Source: Sandaracinobacter neustonicus
GTDB taxonomy: Bacteria > Pseudomonadota > Alphaproteobacteria > Sphingomonadales > Sphingomonadaceae
Assembly: GCF_006385875.1 (NCBI RefSeq)
Contig: NZ_VFSU01000009.1
Span: forward strand, 1-55,790
DNA length: 55,790 nt
Reading direction: 5' to 3'
Part shown: piece after piece, positions 36,892 to 46,829 of the stretch
How positions within the stretch are numbered: the stretch's first letter is position 1
Layout of the letters: every line of letters begins with the position of its first letter
Made by a program: the position numbers and the translations under genes
The notes under the pieces: generated by a model
Database searches by the model: none
What the model saw: only the letters and a program-made list of their open reading frames with translations
Told to the model about the DNA's origin: nothing

Positions 36892-37926
36892 TCAGTTTCG
36901 GCCGACGATGGTGACGGGTTCGCGCGCCAGCTGATCGAAACGGGCGATGATGTCGGCCATGTCGGCATCGTCGCCCGGGCCGTCCAGTATCTGCAGCACG
37001 ATCCTGTCGGATATCCGGTCGAACAGCAGCCACCAGCCCGCCTTGCCGACGGGTATCACCGCCGGTTCCAGCTTCAGCATGGCACCATTATCCCCCAGCG
37101 GCACGCGGTAGACATTCGCCCCCTTTTCCGCAGGGCCTCGATAGAGGGTGATCGGAAGCTGCCCGATCTGCGTCGCTCCGGCTGTGCACCAGTCTGTCGT
37201 GTCGGTCTCTTTCCCCACACTGGACAGCATGGCGACTGCGCCCAGAGTGAGCTGCATCCGCTGCTGGGATGAGACTTGCTCGGCCTTGGGCGTGCGGGCG
37301 AATTCCAGCGGCTCGCAGGCCGGGATCGGCCGAAGATCCGGCGCGATCAGGCTGCGCCCTTCGGGCAGGGCGATGCTGTTGAACAGGGCGAGCGCTTCCG
37401 CCCGCGCCTCTGCGGCGGGCGGACGGCTGGAAAGGCGCAGCTTCAGGTTCCAACCATTGTCCAGCCGACCCATCATCAGCACGTCGGCTGCGTGCTTGTT
37501 GTCAAAACTCGCAAGCATGGCGGGGCCGCGCGCCGCAGCCACCGCCTCCACCTGTTGGGCTGCCCCTCCGCCCTCACTCTGCAGGCGCCTGCGAACTATG
37601 TTCAGCGCGCTATTCCACTGCAGCCGCGCGGCGTTGTCGATCGGCTGATAAAGATAGAGGGTGAGATGCTCGTCGCCGCGCTGGTAACGGGCCACTGCAT
37701 CGAAGCCCTGCGCATCCAGGAGGCGCGTCTCGATCAGGCGGAAGCCCCGGATTTCCTTGGGCAGGGCGATCCCCGCCCGGCCCAGCCTGACCTGCTCGCC
37801 ACTCTCCACCCAGCCAGTCGGCCCTTCGGGTTTTTCAGTCTGGATGGTGGCGGCCTGCCCCAGCGCGGGCTGGCCGATCGCCGCCCCCGCAAGCAGCAGC
37901 CCCGCGATCGCGACCCATGAACGCAT
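36892..37926 (-). CDS. Secreted protein of unknown function
   Basis: A 344-aa protein with a signal peptide (RSWVAIAGLLLAGAAIGQPALGQA). I do not recognise the family. Segments such as RLIETRLLDAQGFDAVARYQRGDEHLTLYLYQP and GWNLKLRLSSRPPAAEARAEAL suggest a mixed alpha/beta periplasmic domain; a single Cys pair (about 204 and 246) could form a disulfide. It converges on the DUF885 gene with a 10-base gap. An 11-bp perfect hairpin lies 10 bases upstream of its ATG. Confidence 0.75.
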   Translation of the reverse strand: MRSWVAIAGLLLAGAAIGQPALGQAATIQTEKPEGPTGWVESGEQVRLGRAGIALPKEIRGFRLIETRLLDAQGFDAVARYQRGDEHLTLYLYQPIDNAARLQWNSALNIVRRRLQSEGGGAAQQVEAVAAARGPAMLASFDNKHAADVLMMGRLDNGWNLKLRLSSRPPAAEARAEALALFNSIALPEGRSLIAPDLRPIPACEPLEFARTPKAEQVSSQQRMQLTLGAVAMLSSVGKETDTTDWCTAGATQIGQLPITLYRGPAEKGANVYRVPLGDNGAMLKLEPAVIPVGKAGWWLLFDRISDRIVLQILDGPGDDADMADIIARFDQLAREPVTIVGRN

Positions 37927-37936
37927 ACATCTGGCT

Positions 37937-37966
37937 CCCCAAGAGGCAGGAATCGGCCTCTTGGGG
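37937..37966 (-). promoter_or_regulatory. Hairpin just upstream of the unknown secreted gene
   Basis: CCCCAAGAGGC (37937-37947) and GCCTCTTGGGG (37956-37966) form an 11-bp perfect stem with an 8-base loop, 10 bases upstream of the ATG at 37924-37926. It could block or tune translation or be an operator; the T-rich tail of a terminator is missing. Confidence 0.45.
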
Positions 37967-38002
37967 GCAGGTTAGATGCAGCCCATCCGGCGTCAAGCAC
38001 AG

Positions 38003-38028
38003 ACGGCCGGGCCATCCGGCCCGGCCGT
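38003..38028. terminator. GC-rich hairpin after the PEP-CTERM gene
   Basis: An 11-bp stem ACGGCCGGGCC / GGCCCGGCCGT with a 4-base loop, 28 bases past the stop of the PEP-CTERM gene on the minus strand. The stem is very strong but the T-tract is poor, so termination is probable rather than certain. Confidence 0.5.
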
Positions 38029-38055
38029 CGCAGGTTCCGACCCTGCGGCTTGCCC

Positions 38056-38931
38056 TTACGCTTCGACCACGGCGCTGCGGCGGCGGCGCGCGGCGGCACC
38101 CACCAGCCCGAAGCCCGCGATCAGCATCGCCCATGTGGCGGGCTCCGGCACGGCGCCGGATTGCGTCGGGGTCTTGTCAAAGCCGAGGAAATCGCCCGAT
38201 TCCGAGGTGAAGCTGCCGTTTGGCGCGCTGATGGAGAGCCGCGCCGTGTTCATCGAGTTCATCTCGATGAAGCCGCCATAGATGCCGGGGTTCAGCAGCA
38301 GGTTGAAGGCGACATAGACTTCATAATAGGCACCGTTCGTCAGGAACAGATCATTGCCCAGCAGCACGTTGAAATCCTGCTGGAAATCCAGCCCATAATC
38401 GCCCCAAGTCTCGGTATAGGATTCATTGTAGAGTGCGGTGCCCTTCTGGCTGCCGTGGGTCGTCCAGTCGCCCCATGTCGCGCCGGTCCCGGCTTCATAG
38501 ACGGCGAAATGCGCCTGGATGCCGATGTAGCGGCTGTCATAATATTCCGAGCCGAGATCATATTGGAAGCTGCTGATCAGGCCATCGAAGTTGGTGTAGA
38601 AGCTGACGGATTCCGTCTCGCTGCCCCAATAGCGGAGGGTATCGCCGTAAATGCCGGTGGCGATCAGATAGTTGCTCTGCGGCCCATTGGACGAGACATA
38701 GGTTTTGATCTCGCCTGCGCCCATGTTCACCGAGGCGCTGAGGCTGGTGTAGCCGTCGTTGAAGCTGTGCGTCTTGGCGGTGAGGTTGTTCAGCGAAAGC
38801 CCGTCCACCATTTCGCCTTGCCCATATTGCAGCACCGGACGGATGAAGAAGGCGGCTTCGGCGGTTGTTGCGCTCGCCAGCGTGACGGTGGCGGCGAGCG
38901 CCATGGCGGTGATGCGTGTGTGTCGAATCAT
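38056..38931 (-). CDS. PEP-CTERM (PEPxxWA) sorting-domain protein
   Basis: A 291-aa exported protein. The N-terminal signal (RHTRITAMALAATVTLASATTAEA) is followed by a beta-rich, Tyr/Gly/Asn-rich domain with no named family. The C-terminus is a clear sorting signal: VPEPATWAMLIAGFGLVG then AAARRRR, with PEP at 262-264. Such proteins are processed by an exosortase and often belong to extracellular matrix or biofilm loci. No exosortase gene is in the window, so it must be encoded elsewhere. Confidence 0.88.
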   Translation of the reverse strand: MIRHTRITAMALAATVTLASATTAEAAFFIRPVLQYGQGEMVDGLSLNNLTAKTHSFNDGYTSLSASVNMGAGEIKTYVSSNGPQSNYLIATGIYGDTLRYWGSETESVSFYTNFDGLISSFQYDLGSEYYDSRYIGIQAHFAVYEAGTGATWGDWTTHGSQKGTALYNESYTETWGDYGLDFQQDFNVLLGNDLFLTNGAYYEVYVAFNLLLNPGIYGGFIEMNSMNTARLSISAPNGSFTSESGDFLGFDKTPTQSGAVPEPATWAMLIAGFGLVGAAARRRRSAVVEA

Positions 38932-39103
38932 GTGATCTGCTCCTGTTCGATCATGTAGGGGCCTGCCCCGTGCAGCCCCTCAACTGCTCAAGCGGGGCGA
39001 GCGGGGAAAACGGGTCAAAAAATGGATGGTTAACGGCTCAACTGATCAGGCCCAGTGGAGACAGCCGTTTCGCAGCCGCGCGCGCGCCCGCCACATCGCC
39101 TTT

Positions 39104-39799
39104 TTACAGCAGCGGCAGAATCACCCGCGCCTGCTTCTGCAACAGCATTTCGAAGCCGTCGCGCGGGGGCGCTTTCAGGCTGCGCTGCAACAGCGCCTTG
39201 GCGCGGGGCGCATTGTCTGCCGACAACGACAGCAGGTTCAGCGCGTAGAAGTGCGGCACCATCGGGTCTGCGCCGGGCAGGGTGATCGCCTTTTCATACA
39301 GGCGGATGGCCTCGGATTCCTTTGCCCCCAGCGCCGCGCCCGCCACGAAGCCACCCAGCGTCGCCACCGATTCCCCGTGCCAGCCGGCCAGCGCGGCGTT
39401 GGCCAGCGGGTTCTCCGGGTTGCGTGCCAATATCGCCTCGAAATTGCGCCGCGCCTGCTTGGCGAGCGCGGGGGCGGAATCCAGCTTGGCGCGATAGCCG
39501 ATCACCACCGCCTTTTGCAGCAGCGCATCGAATTCGCCCGGAGACTTGGCCAGCGCCGAATCGAAATCGGCCTGCGCCAGCTTCAGCAACTCGCGCGCGA
39601 CGGCCTTGTCGGTGGCTTGCAGCGTGGCGCGCGCGGCGGTGGCCCGCCCCGCCAGCAGGTAACCCTGCGTGGTGCCCAGCGCCCGGCCCGCGGCTGCGGC
39701 CTCGCGATAGTCGCCCGCCATGAACAGCTCATCCGGGCTGGCCGGTGCGGCGACAACAGGCGTCGCCAGCAGCAACAGCAGCGCGGCGCGCAGCTTCAT
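39104..39799 (-). CDS. TPR-like periplasmic protein
   Basis: A 231-aa protein with a signal peptide ([18 protein letters not shown]). The rest is Ala/Leu-rich helical repeats (for example [32 protein letters not shown] and [27 protein letters not shown]) that read as tetratricopeptide-like pairs. Function unknown. Its start overlaps the lysK stop by four bases, so it is translated in the same operon, downstream of lysK. Confidence 0.8.
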   Translation of the reverse strand: MKLRAALLLLLATPVVAAPASPDELFMAGDYREAAAAGRALGTTQGYLLAGRATAARATLQATDKAVARELLKLAQADFDSALAKSPGEFDALLQKAVVIGYRAKLDSAPALAKQARRNFEAILARNPENPLANAALAGWHGESVATLGGFVAGAALGAKESEAIRLYEKAITLPGADPMVPHFYALNLLSLSADNAPRAKALLQRSLKAPPRDGFEMLLQKQARVILPLL

Positions 39800-41409
39800 G
39801 CGGGCACTTCCCCCAGCGCTTCGCCGATCAGGCGGCGGCTGTTTTCCACACCATAGAGCGCGAAGAATGTGCCCATGCGCGGCCCCTGCGACGATCCCAG
39901 AAGGATTTCATACAGCGCCTGAAACCAGCTGCGAAGTGGCTCAAAACCATAACGCTTGCCGATTTCATACACTTCGAACTGGATCGCTTCCGCGTCTGCC
40001 TCCGCATGGCCCTGCAGCCAGACTTCCAGCTCCACCAGCGCCTCGCGTTCGCGGGCATCCGGGGCGCGCCGCTTCAGCGTGGGGGCCACATGATCGGCGT
40101 GGAAGGCGATGGCCGCGTCGATCAGCGCCTTAAGCCGCGGGTCCGCTTCCGGCTCGCACTGCGGGGCGTAGCGCTTCAGATAGGCCCCCAGCATCGCCGC
40201 ATCCGTCGCGCCGGAGACGGCGACAAGGTTCAGCAGCAGCGCGAACGGCACCGGCGGCGCATAGGCGGGCGGCGGGCCGCCGTGCACATGGAAGGCGGGG
40301 TTGCCCAGCTGCTCCTTCGCGCTCTGGTGCGGGAAGGCGGCGACGAACTGGAAATAGTCGTCCATCGCCTTGGGGATCACCCCCAGATACAGCTTCTTTG
40401 CCGCGCGGGGCTGCTGGAACATGTAAAAGGCGAGGCTTTCCGGCGGGGCATAGCGCAGCCATTCCTCGATCGTCAGGCCATTGCCCTTCGTCTTGGAAAT
40501 CTTCGCGCCCTCGCCATCGAGGAACAGCTCGTAATTGAAGCCTTCCGGCGGCTTCGCGCCCAATATTCGGGTGATCTGGCTGGAGAGCTTCACCGAATCG
40601 ATCAGATCCTTGCCCGCCATCTCGTAATCGACGCCCAGCGCCACCCAGCGCATCGCCCAATCCACCTTCCATTGCAGCTTGCAATGGCCGCCGGTGACGG
40701 GAACGGTGATGGTCTCGCCCGTATCCGGGTCGGCATAGGAAATGGTCCCCGCCGCTTCATCGCGCGCGGTGATCGGCACTTGCAGCACCTTGCCGGTGGT
40801 GGGCGAAACCGGAAGGAAAGGCGAATAGGTCGCCTGCCGTTCGGCCCCCAGCGTGGGCAGCATCACGGCCATGATCTTCTCGTAATTCGCCAGCACCTTC
40901 AGCAGCGTGGCGTCGAACCGGCCGGACTTGTAGCAATCCGTAGAACTGAGGAATTCATATTCGAAGCCGAAACTGTCCAAGAAGGCGCGCAGCCGGGCGT
41001 TGTTGTGCGCGCCGAAGCTGCTGTGCGTGCCGAACGGATCGGGCACCACCGTCAAGGGCAGGTCCAGCGCGGCCTTCAGCAATTCCTGATTGGGCAGGTG
41101 CGGCGGCACCTTGCGCATGCCGTCCATATCGTCGCTGAAGGCGATCAGCCGGGTGGGCACGCCGGGGCACAGCAACTGGAAGGCGCGCCGCACCATGGTG
41201 GTGCGCACCACTTCGCCAAAGGTGCCGATATGCGGCAGACCGGAGGGGCCATAGCCGGTTTCGAAAATCACCCCTTCAGCCGGGAAGCCGTTCGGATAGC
41301 GGGCGATCAGTTTTCGCGCTTCCTCGAACGGCCAGGCCTTGCTCACCTGCGCTTCGTCGCGCAGGGCTTGCAAATCTTGGGGCGAAAGGCTGTCGAGTCC
41401 GGTGAACAT
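39796..41409 (-). CDS. lysK: Class I lysyl-tRNA synthetase
   Basis: A 537-aa class I LysRS, the archaeal-type enzyme that many alphaproteobacteria use instead of class II LysS. HIGH-type motif [13 protein letters not shown] (about 56-66), and the KMSKS-type loop reads [16 protein letters not shown]. Length is typical. It charges tRNA-Lys. Its ATG (CAT on the plus strand at 41407-41409) overlaps by two bases the ATG of the divergent helicase gene. Confidence 0.95.
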   Translation of the reverse strand: MFTGLDSLSPQDLQALRDEAQVSKAWPFEEARKLIARYPNGFPAEGVIFETGYGPSGLPHIGTFGEVVRTTMVRRAFQLLCPGVPTRLIAFSDDMDGMRKVPPHLPNQELLKAALDLPLTVVPDPFGTHSSFGAHNNARLRAFLDSFGFEYEFLSSTDCYKSGRFDATLLKVLANYEKIMAVMLPTLGAERQATYSPFLPVSPTTGKVLQVPITARDEAAGTISYADPDTGETITVPVTGGHCKLQWKVDWAMRWVALGVDYEMAGKDLIDSVKLSSQITRILGAKPPEGFNYELFLDGEGAKISKTKGNGLTIEEWLRYAPPESLAFYMFQQPRAAKKLYLGVIPKAMDDYFQFVAAFPHQSAKEQLGNPAFHVHGGPPPAYAPPVPFALLLNLVAVSGATDAAMLGAYLKRYAPQCEPEADPRLKALIDAAIAFHADHVAPTLKRRAPDAREREALVELEVWLQGHAEADAEAIQFEVYEIGKRYGFEPLRSWFQALYEILLGSSQGPRMGTFFALYGVENSRRLIGEALGEVPA

Positions 41410-44110
41410 GGTCGCCCCTTCGCTTTATCCTGCGCTTGTTGCAAGCCATGCCGGTGTCTGGCGGGCCGATGCGGGCGGCCGTGTGGAGGCGGTTTCGCGG
41501 GCCGAAGCTGTGCGGCGGCTGGCGGATACGCCGCATCTTCTGCTGAACGCGCCGCAGGTGGCGGCGCGGCTGGGGCTGCCGGAAGTCTCCGGGCTGGACC
41601 TGCTGGAGCTCTGGGCCTTTGCCTCTCCGGCGATGTTCCTCGTGCCTTCCGCGCGCGGGCTGGCGGACGCGCTGGGGCTGGAACTGCCCACGCGGGAGGC
41701 GGACGAGGCCGCTTTCCTGCAAACGGCGGCCGCCGCCCTGCTGGATCGGCTGGCGGACAGGCAGTGGCCGCATCGCGCGGGCGCGGCGGACAGCCTCTAC
41801 CGCTTGCAGCGCAAGGGCTGGCTGTGGGCGGAACCTGTCAGCGCGGCGATGGGAACCAGCCCGGCGGCGGCCTCCATCTTCGATGCGCTGCCGGAATGGC
41901 AGGATGCGCCGCCGCGCCTGCCGCCACTGGTGCGCCGCCATTCCGACGAGCAGCTGCTGGCCCAGCTGGCGCAACTGGCGGGCAGCCGCCGCGAACCGCG
42001 CGAGGGGCAGAAGGCCTATACGCTGGCCGCGGCCCACGCCTTCCAGCCGCGTGACAGCCGCGACGGCCCCAATCTGGTGGTGGCGGAAGCAGGCACCGGC
42101 ATCGGCAAGACCTTGGGCTACCTCGCGCCTGCCAGCCTGCACGCGGCGGAAACCGGGGAGCAGGTTTGGCTCTCCACCTTCACCCGCGCGTTGCAGCGGC
42201 AGTTGAAGGCGGAAACCCGGCGCAGCCTGCCCGGCATGCTGGCGGCCGGGCAGATCGTGGTGCGCAAGGGGCGGGAAAATTACCTGTGCCTGCTGAACCT
42301 TGAAGATGCGATGCAGGGCAGCTTCGCCGGGCGGCAGGGGGTGTTCGCCGAACTGGTGGCGCGGTGGGCCAGATTTACCGCCGATGGCGACATGGTGGGC
42401 GGCGATTTGCCCGGCTGGCTGCCCGGCCTGTTCCGGCGCGGCGCTGCGCTGCCCGCGCTGACGGATCGGCGCGGCGAGTGCATCCGCTCCGCCTGCCCGC
42501 ATTACCGGCGCTGCTTCATCGAACGCTCCGTGCGGGAGGGGCAGAAGGCCGGCCTCGTGATCGCCAACCATGCGCTGGTGATGGCCAATGCCGTGCGTGC
42601 GCGCGCTGAGGGGCAGGGGCTGACGCGGCTGGTGTTCGATGAAGGCCATCATCTGCATTCCGCGGCCGACAGCGCCTTCGCGGTCGTGCTCTCCGGCGGG
42701 GAGGCGATCGAGCTGCGCCGCTGGCTGCTGGGGCCGGATCGGCCCGGCCGCCGTTCCGGCCGTCGCCGGGGGCTTTCCGCGCGGCTGATGGACGTGACCA
42801 GCTATGATGGCGAGGGGGGCACCGCGCTGGAGGAAGTGCTGCACCTCGCCACCGAATTGCCCGGCGCGGACTGGCTGAGCCGCATCGGCGCAGGCGAACC
42901 CGAAGGCCCCATCGAAACGCTGATCGCCGCCGTCCGCACCCATGTCCTCACCCGCGCCAGCGACGAGGAGCGGGGCTTCAGCCTTGAAACCGGCATCGCC
43001 AGCCTCGCGCCCGGCCTGCCCGAAGCGGTGGATGGCGCGGCGGCCTGCTTCTCGCGCATGGCGCGCGCCATGCTGACGCTGAAAGCGCGGCTGTCGGCGC
43101 TGGCGGAGGAGCGGCCCGAATGGCTGGATCAATCCGGCATCGCCCGCCTCTCCGCCGCTGCCGAAGGGCTGCAACTGCGGCTGGACCTGCTGGGGGCGTG
43201 GCAGCGGCTGCTGGCCCGAGTGTCGGGCGAACCGGAGGCCGATTTCGTCGACTGGTTCGCGCTGATCCGCGCGGAGGGGCGGGAGATTGATTGCGGCATC
43301 TGGCGGCACTGGCTGGACCCGCTGAAACCGCTGGCAGGCGCGGTGCTGGCCCCGGCGCATGGCGTGCTTGTCACCTCCGCGACGCTGGGCGATCCGCCGG
43401 AAGCGGCGGCAGGGGCGGCGCATCTGTCCGTCAGCCCGCACATCTTCCGTGTGGCGAGCCCGTTCGATTATGCCGCACAGGCGCGCGTGTTCATCGTGAC
43501 GGACGTGGAGCGTGGCAACACCGCCAGCCTCGCCCACGCCTATCATGCGCTGATCGAGGCGGCGGGCGGCGGCACGCTGGGGCTGTTCACCGCCATCGCC
43601 CGGCTGCGCGCGGTGCATGCGCGGCTGGCGGACCGCATGGCGCGCGCGGGGCTGCCGCTGCTGGCGCAGCATGTGGATGCCGTGGATACCGGCACGCTGG
43701 TGGACCTGTTCCGCGCCGACCGCCGCGCCACCCTGTTCGGCACCGATGCCCTGCGGGATGGCGTGGATGTGCCCGGCGAATCGCTGCGGCTGATCGTGTT
43801 CGAAGGGGTGCCATGGTCCCGCCCGACCATCCTCAACGCGGCGCGGCGGGCGGCGTTCGGCGGGTCTGCCTATGAGGAGATGGCGGTTCGCCACCGCTTG
43901 GCGCAGGCGTTCGGGCGGCTGATCCGTTCGGCGGAGGACAAGGGCGCGTTCGTGCTGCTGGGGGCCTCCACCCCCAGCCGCTTGCTGTCGGCCTTCCCGC
44001 CGGACGTGCAGGTGTCCCGCGTGCCGCTGGCGGATGCGGCTGCCGCTATCCGCGACTTCCTGAACGAGGGCGCCCCTACGGGGATTGTGCCGTCGGAGCG
44101 GCAGCTTTAG
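41408..44110 (+). CDS. DinG-like Fe-S ATP-dependent DNA helicase
   Basis: A 900-aa superfamily 2 helicase of the XPD/DinG group. Walker A is [13 protein letters not shown], the DEAH-type box reads [10 protein letters not shown], and the C-terminal motif is [10 protein letters not shown]. Cysteines in [10 protein letters not shown] and [15 protein letters not shown] fit the Fe-S cluster. It lacks the N-terminal exonuclease domain of Firmicute DinG and has about 200 extra residues before Walker A. It probably resolves R-loops or unusual DNA. The ATG at 41408 is shared in part with lysK's start on the other strand. Confidence 0.9.
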   Translation: MVAPSLYPALVASHAGVWRADAGGRVEAVSRAEAVRRLADTPHLLLNAPQVAARLGLPEVSGLDLLELWAFASPAMFLVPSARGLADALGLELPTREADEAAFLQTAAAALLDRLADRQWPHRAGAADSLYRLQRKGWLWAEPVSAAMGTSPAAASIFDALPEWQDAPPRLPPLVRRHSDEQLLAQLAQLAGSRREPREGQKAYTLAAAHAFQPRDSRDGPNLVVAEAGTGIGKTLGYLAPASLHAAETGEQVWLSTFTRALQRQLKAETRRSLPGMLAAGQIVVRKGRENYLCLLNLEDAMQGSFAGRQGVFAELVARWARFTADGDMVGGDLPGWLPGLFRRGAALPALTDRRGECIRSACPHYRRCFIERSVREGQKAGLVIANHALVMANAVRARAEGQGLTRLVFDEGHHLHSAADSAFAVVLSGGEAIELRRWLLGPDRPGRRSGRRRGLSARLMDVTSYDGEGGTALEEVLHLATELPGADWLSRIGAGEPEGPIETLIAAVRTHVLTRASDEERGFSLETGIASLAPGLPEAVDGAAACFSRMARAMLTLKARLSALAEERPEWLDQSGIARLSAAAEGLQLRLDLLGAWQRLLARVSGEPEADFVDWFALIRAEGREIDCGIWRHWLDPLKPLAGAVLAPAHGVLVTSATLGDPPEAAAGAAHLSVSPHIFRVASPFDYAAQARVFIVTDVERGNTASLAHAYHALIEAAGGGTLGLFTAIARLRAVHARLADRMARAGLPLLAQHVDAVDTGTLVDLFRADRRATLFGTDALRDGVDVPGESLRLIVFEGVPWSRPTILNAARRAAFGGSAYEEMAVRHRLAQAFGRLIRSAEDKGAFVLLGASTPSRLLSAFPPDVQVSRVPLADAAAAIRDFLNEGAPTGIVPSERQL

Positions 44111-44124
44111 GACAAGGCGGACAA

Positions 44125-44685
44125 ATGGGGAGCGGTGCCATAGCCACGAAGCGTCTCAATCTGCTGCGCCACGCCAAATCCAGCTGGGACGATCCTGTGG
44201 AGCGCGATTTCGACAGGCCGCTGAACGGGCGCGGCCATCGCGCCGCGCGCCGCATGGGCGAATGGCTGAAAGAGCAGCAGCTGCAGTTCGATAGCGTGAT
44301 CGCCTCCCCGGCGCTGCGCATCCGCCAGACGATCGAGGGCGTCGAATCCGGGCTGGGCCGCAAGCTGTCGCCCGTGTTCGATAAACGCATCTACATGGCC
44401 TCTGCCGCCTCGCTGTTCGATATCCTGCGGGAAACGCCGGACAGTGTGGAGACGCTGCTGCTGATCGGCCACAATCCGGGTCTTGAAGATCTGCTGCTGC
44501 TGGCGACGGAGGAGGACGTCTCTGCGTTGCGCGCGGAAGCGGAGATCAAATATCCCACCGCCACCTTCGCGACCATCGAGCTGGACGTGGAAAGCTGGGC
44601 TGCGGCGGAGGAGCATATGCCGGGCCGCCTGACCGCGTTCGTCCGCCCGCGTGATCTGGATTCGACGCTTGGCCCGGATGACTGA
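44125..44685 (+). CDS. SixA-like histidine phosphatase
   Basis: A 186-aa branch-1 histidine phosphatase. The phosphoacceptor is in LNLLRHAKSSWDD, the downstream pattern is RPLNGRGHRAARRMGEWL, and the second catalytic His is in LLIGHNPGLEDL. SixA relatives dephosphorylate phosphohistidine in phosphorelay or PTS proteins; the real substrate here is unknown. It starts 14 bases after the helicase stop and probably shares its transcript. Confidence 0.88.
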   Translation: MGSGAIATKRLNLLRHAKSSWDDPVERDFDRPLNGRGHRAARRMGEWLKEQQLQFDSVIASPALRIRQTIEGVESGLGRKLSPVFDKRIYMASAASLFDILRETPDSVETLLLIGHNPGLEDLLLLATEEDVSALRAEAEIKYPTATFATIELDVESWAAAEEHMPGRLTAFVRPRDLDSTLGPDD

Positions 44686-44745
44686 GGCGCGAAGGGCAGC
44701 GGCGGGCTTGCCGTTCCCCCGTCTCCCCCGCTACCAGCGCGCTTG

Positions 44746-45540
44746 ATGGTCCTCGCCGATACCCTATTCCGCCCGCTGATCGTGCTGGGCAGCTTCGCGC
44801 TTTCGCTGCTGGCGGGCATCGGCCGGCTGGCGATGTTCGCCGGGCGTGCCGTGCGCGCCATGCTGACGCCGCCCTGGTATCCCGCCCGCCTGTTCGAGCA
44901 GATGGCGCTGATCGGCTGGTTCTCGCTGCCGGTGGTGGGGATGACGGCGCTGTTCACCGGGGCGGCGTTGGCGCAGCAAATCTATGTCGGCGGGCAGCGC
45001 TTTTCCGCCGAATCCACCGTGCCCGCCGTCACCGTGATCGCCATGGTGCGCGAACTCGGCCCGGTGCTGGCGGGGCTGATGGTGGCGGGGCGGGTCTCCT
45101 CGGCGATTGCCGCCGAACTGGCGACCATGCGCGTGACGGAGCAGCTGGACGCCATGGTGACGCTGCGCACCGACCCATGGCGCTACCTGATCGCGCCGCG
45201 CATCATTGCCGCCACGCTGATGATGCCGGTGCTGGTGGGCGTCGCCAATATCGTCGGGATTCTGGGCGGTTATCTGCTCGCTGTCTATCGGCTGGATTTC
45301 AACGGCAGCACCTATCTCGCCACCACCATGCGCTATCTGGAGGCGGACGATATCGTTTCCAGCCTGGTGAAGGCCGCCGTGTTCGGCTTCCTGCTGGCGC
45401 TGGCGGGCTGCTACCATGGCTATCGCTCGGGCGGCGGCGCGGCGGGCGTGGGGCGCGCCACCACCAACAGCGTCGTCACCGCCTTCATCCTGATCCTGAT
45501 GTTCAACCTCGCCATCACCGTCGCGGTGTTCGGCGGATGA
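44746..45540 (+). CDS. mlaE: MlaE-family ABC transporter permease
   Basis: A 264-aa inner-membrane permease of the phospholipid/lipid transport type. MALIGWFSLPVVGMTALFTGAALA and MVRELGPVLAGLMVAGRVSSAIAAELATMRVTEQLDAM are MlaE hallmarks. It is coupled to the ATPase gene by an ATGA overlap (45537-45540). No MCE-domain substrate-binding protein (MlaD) follows, which is unusual. ATG at 44746 follows an in-frame TTG. Confidence 0.92.
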   Translation: MVLADTLFRPLIVLGSFALSLLAGIGRLAMFAGRAVRAMLTPPWYPARLFEQMALIGWFSLPVVGMTALFTGAALAQQIYVGGQRFSAESTVPAVTVIAMVRELGPVLAGLMVAGRVSSAIAAELATMRVTEQLDAMVTLRTDPWRYLIAPRIIAATLMMPVLVGVANIVGILGGYLLAVYRLDFNGSTYLATTMRYLEADDIVSSLVKAAVFGFLLALAGCYHGYRSGGGAAGVGRATTNSVVTAFILILMFNLAITVAVFGG

Positions 45541-46307
45541 GCGTGCCGCGCCTTTCCATCCGTGGCCTGAAGAAGGCGTTCGGCCCCAAGGTCGTGCTGG
45601 ACGGGGTCGATCTGGATGTGGCGGTGGGCGAAAGCCTCGTGATCATCGGCGGCTCGGGCACCGGCAAATCCGTGCTGCTGAAGTGCATCCTCGGCCTGAT
45701 CCACCCCGATTCCGGCTCCATCAAGCTGGACGGGCAGGAACTGGTCGGCCTGAAGGGCAAGGCGCTGGAACAGGCCCGCGCCCGCTTCGGCATGTTGTTC
45801 CAAGGCGGCGCGCTGTTCGATTCGCTGCCGGTTTGGCGCAACGTCACCTTCGCGCTGACGCAGGGCAAGCTGGGCGCGGGCGCGGCGATGCACAAAATCG
45901 CGGTGGAAAATCTCGCCAAGGTGGGGCTGGAGCCGCGCGTGGCAGACCTGCGCCCGTCCGAATTGTCCGGCGGGATGCAGAAGCGCGTGGCGCTGGCCCG
46001 GGCGATTGCCGCCAACCCGGAAATCCTGTTCTTCGACGAACCCACCACCGGGCTGGACCCGATCCGCGCCGACACCATCAACGCCCTCATCCGCCAGCAA
46101 GTCAGCGCGATGGGTGCCACCGCGCTGACGATCACCCACGACATGGCCTCCGCCCGCCACATCGCAGACCGCATCGCCATGCTGCACGGCGGCCGCATCC
46201 TGTGGGACGGCCCGGTTTCGCAGCTGGACAGCAGCGGCAACGCCTTCGTGGACCAGTTCGTGCACGGGCGGTCGGAAGGGCCGATCACGGCTGGCGCGAA
46301 CGGCTGA
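45537..46307 (+). CDS. mlaF: MlaF-family ABC transporter ATPase
   Basis: A 256-aa ATPase partner of MlaE. Walker A GGSGTGKSVLLK, signature SELSGGMQKRVALARA, Walker B EILFFDEPTTGLDP, and the switch His in LTITHDM are complete. The predicted role is retrograde lipid transport between membranes together with an MCE protein. Downstream is repeat module 4 instead of the expected mlaD. Confidence 0.93.
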   Translation: MSVPRLSIRGLKKAFGPKVVLDGVDLDVAVGESLVIIGGSGTGKSVLLKCILGLIHPDSGSIKLDGQELVGLKGKALEQARARFGMLFQGGALFDSLPVWRNVTFALTQGKLGAGAAMHKIAVENLAKVGLEPRVADLRPSELSGGMQKRVALARAIAANPEILFFDEPTTGLDPIRADTINALIRQQVSAMGATALTITHDMASARHIADRIAMLHGGRILWDGPVSQLDSSGNAFVDQFVHGRSEGPITAGANG

Positions 46308-46829
46308 CGAACGTTTTCGAAGGGGCTCTGCCCCTTCACCCCGGCAGGGGCGTGACGCCCCTGCACCCCCGACGTTTTTTGTGTAGCCCCTCCCCTGCAG
46401 GGGAGGGGTTGGGGTGGGGGCCATCCGCTTGGCGCGAGGTTAGAGTTTATGGCCTGCGGCGCTTTGGGGTCTGTCCCACCCACCTCTCCCCACGTCACCC
46501 CGGGCTTGATCCGGGGTGACGGTTCGGGGTGTGGGGAGGGTGGCGGGTATGTTCAGGGGCCTTCGACAGGCTCAGGCTGAGCGGGTGGGGAGGTTGGGAG
46601 CGGGTGCGGAGGTTAGTGGATCAGTCCCGGCGTTGCTCCCCTCTCTCCACCTATCTCCCCAGAGGGGAGAGAGAGCCTGTTGCGCCGCAGGCAATCGAAT
46701 CTGATCACACACACACAACGCTGCAGGTGGAGCACAACGCCAACTTCGGGGGTGCAGGGGAATGATTCCCCTGCCGGGTGCAGGGCAGAGCCCTGCCCGC
46801 CGGAGGCAAGAACCCCTAACCGCCCCGGC
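46308..46829. repeat. Intergenic mosaic repeat module 4
   Basis: A 522-base gap between convergent genes. It contains GGCGTGACGCC, the CCCCTCCCCTGCAGGGGAGG block with flank GGCCATCCGCTTGGCGCG (46387-46440), a collapsed single-palindrome form of the TTGATCCGGGG arms (46494-46520), a GGCTCAGGCTGAGCGGG unit (about 46558-46590), a CTCCCCAGAGGGGAG palindrome, GCCGCAGGCAATCGAATCTG, then AATGATT and GGGCAGAGCCCTGCCCGCC palindromes. Same blocks as modules 1-3. Confidence 0.85.

Noticed and set aside
39745-42054. 769-aa plus-strand open frame over lysK
   Set aside because: Antisense shadow; lysK on the minus strand has HIGH and KMSKS motifs.
41276-43894. 872-aa minus-strand open frame opposite the DinG-like helicase
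   Set aside because: It is low-complexity Arg/Gln/Gly/Ala translation typical of antisense frames in high-GC DNA; the plus frame has complete helicase motifs.
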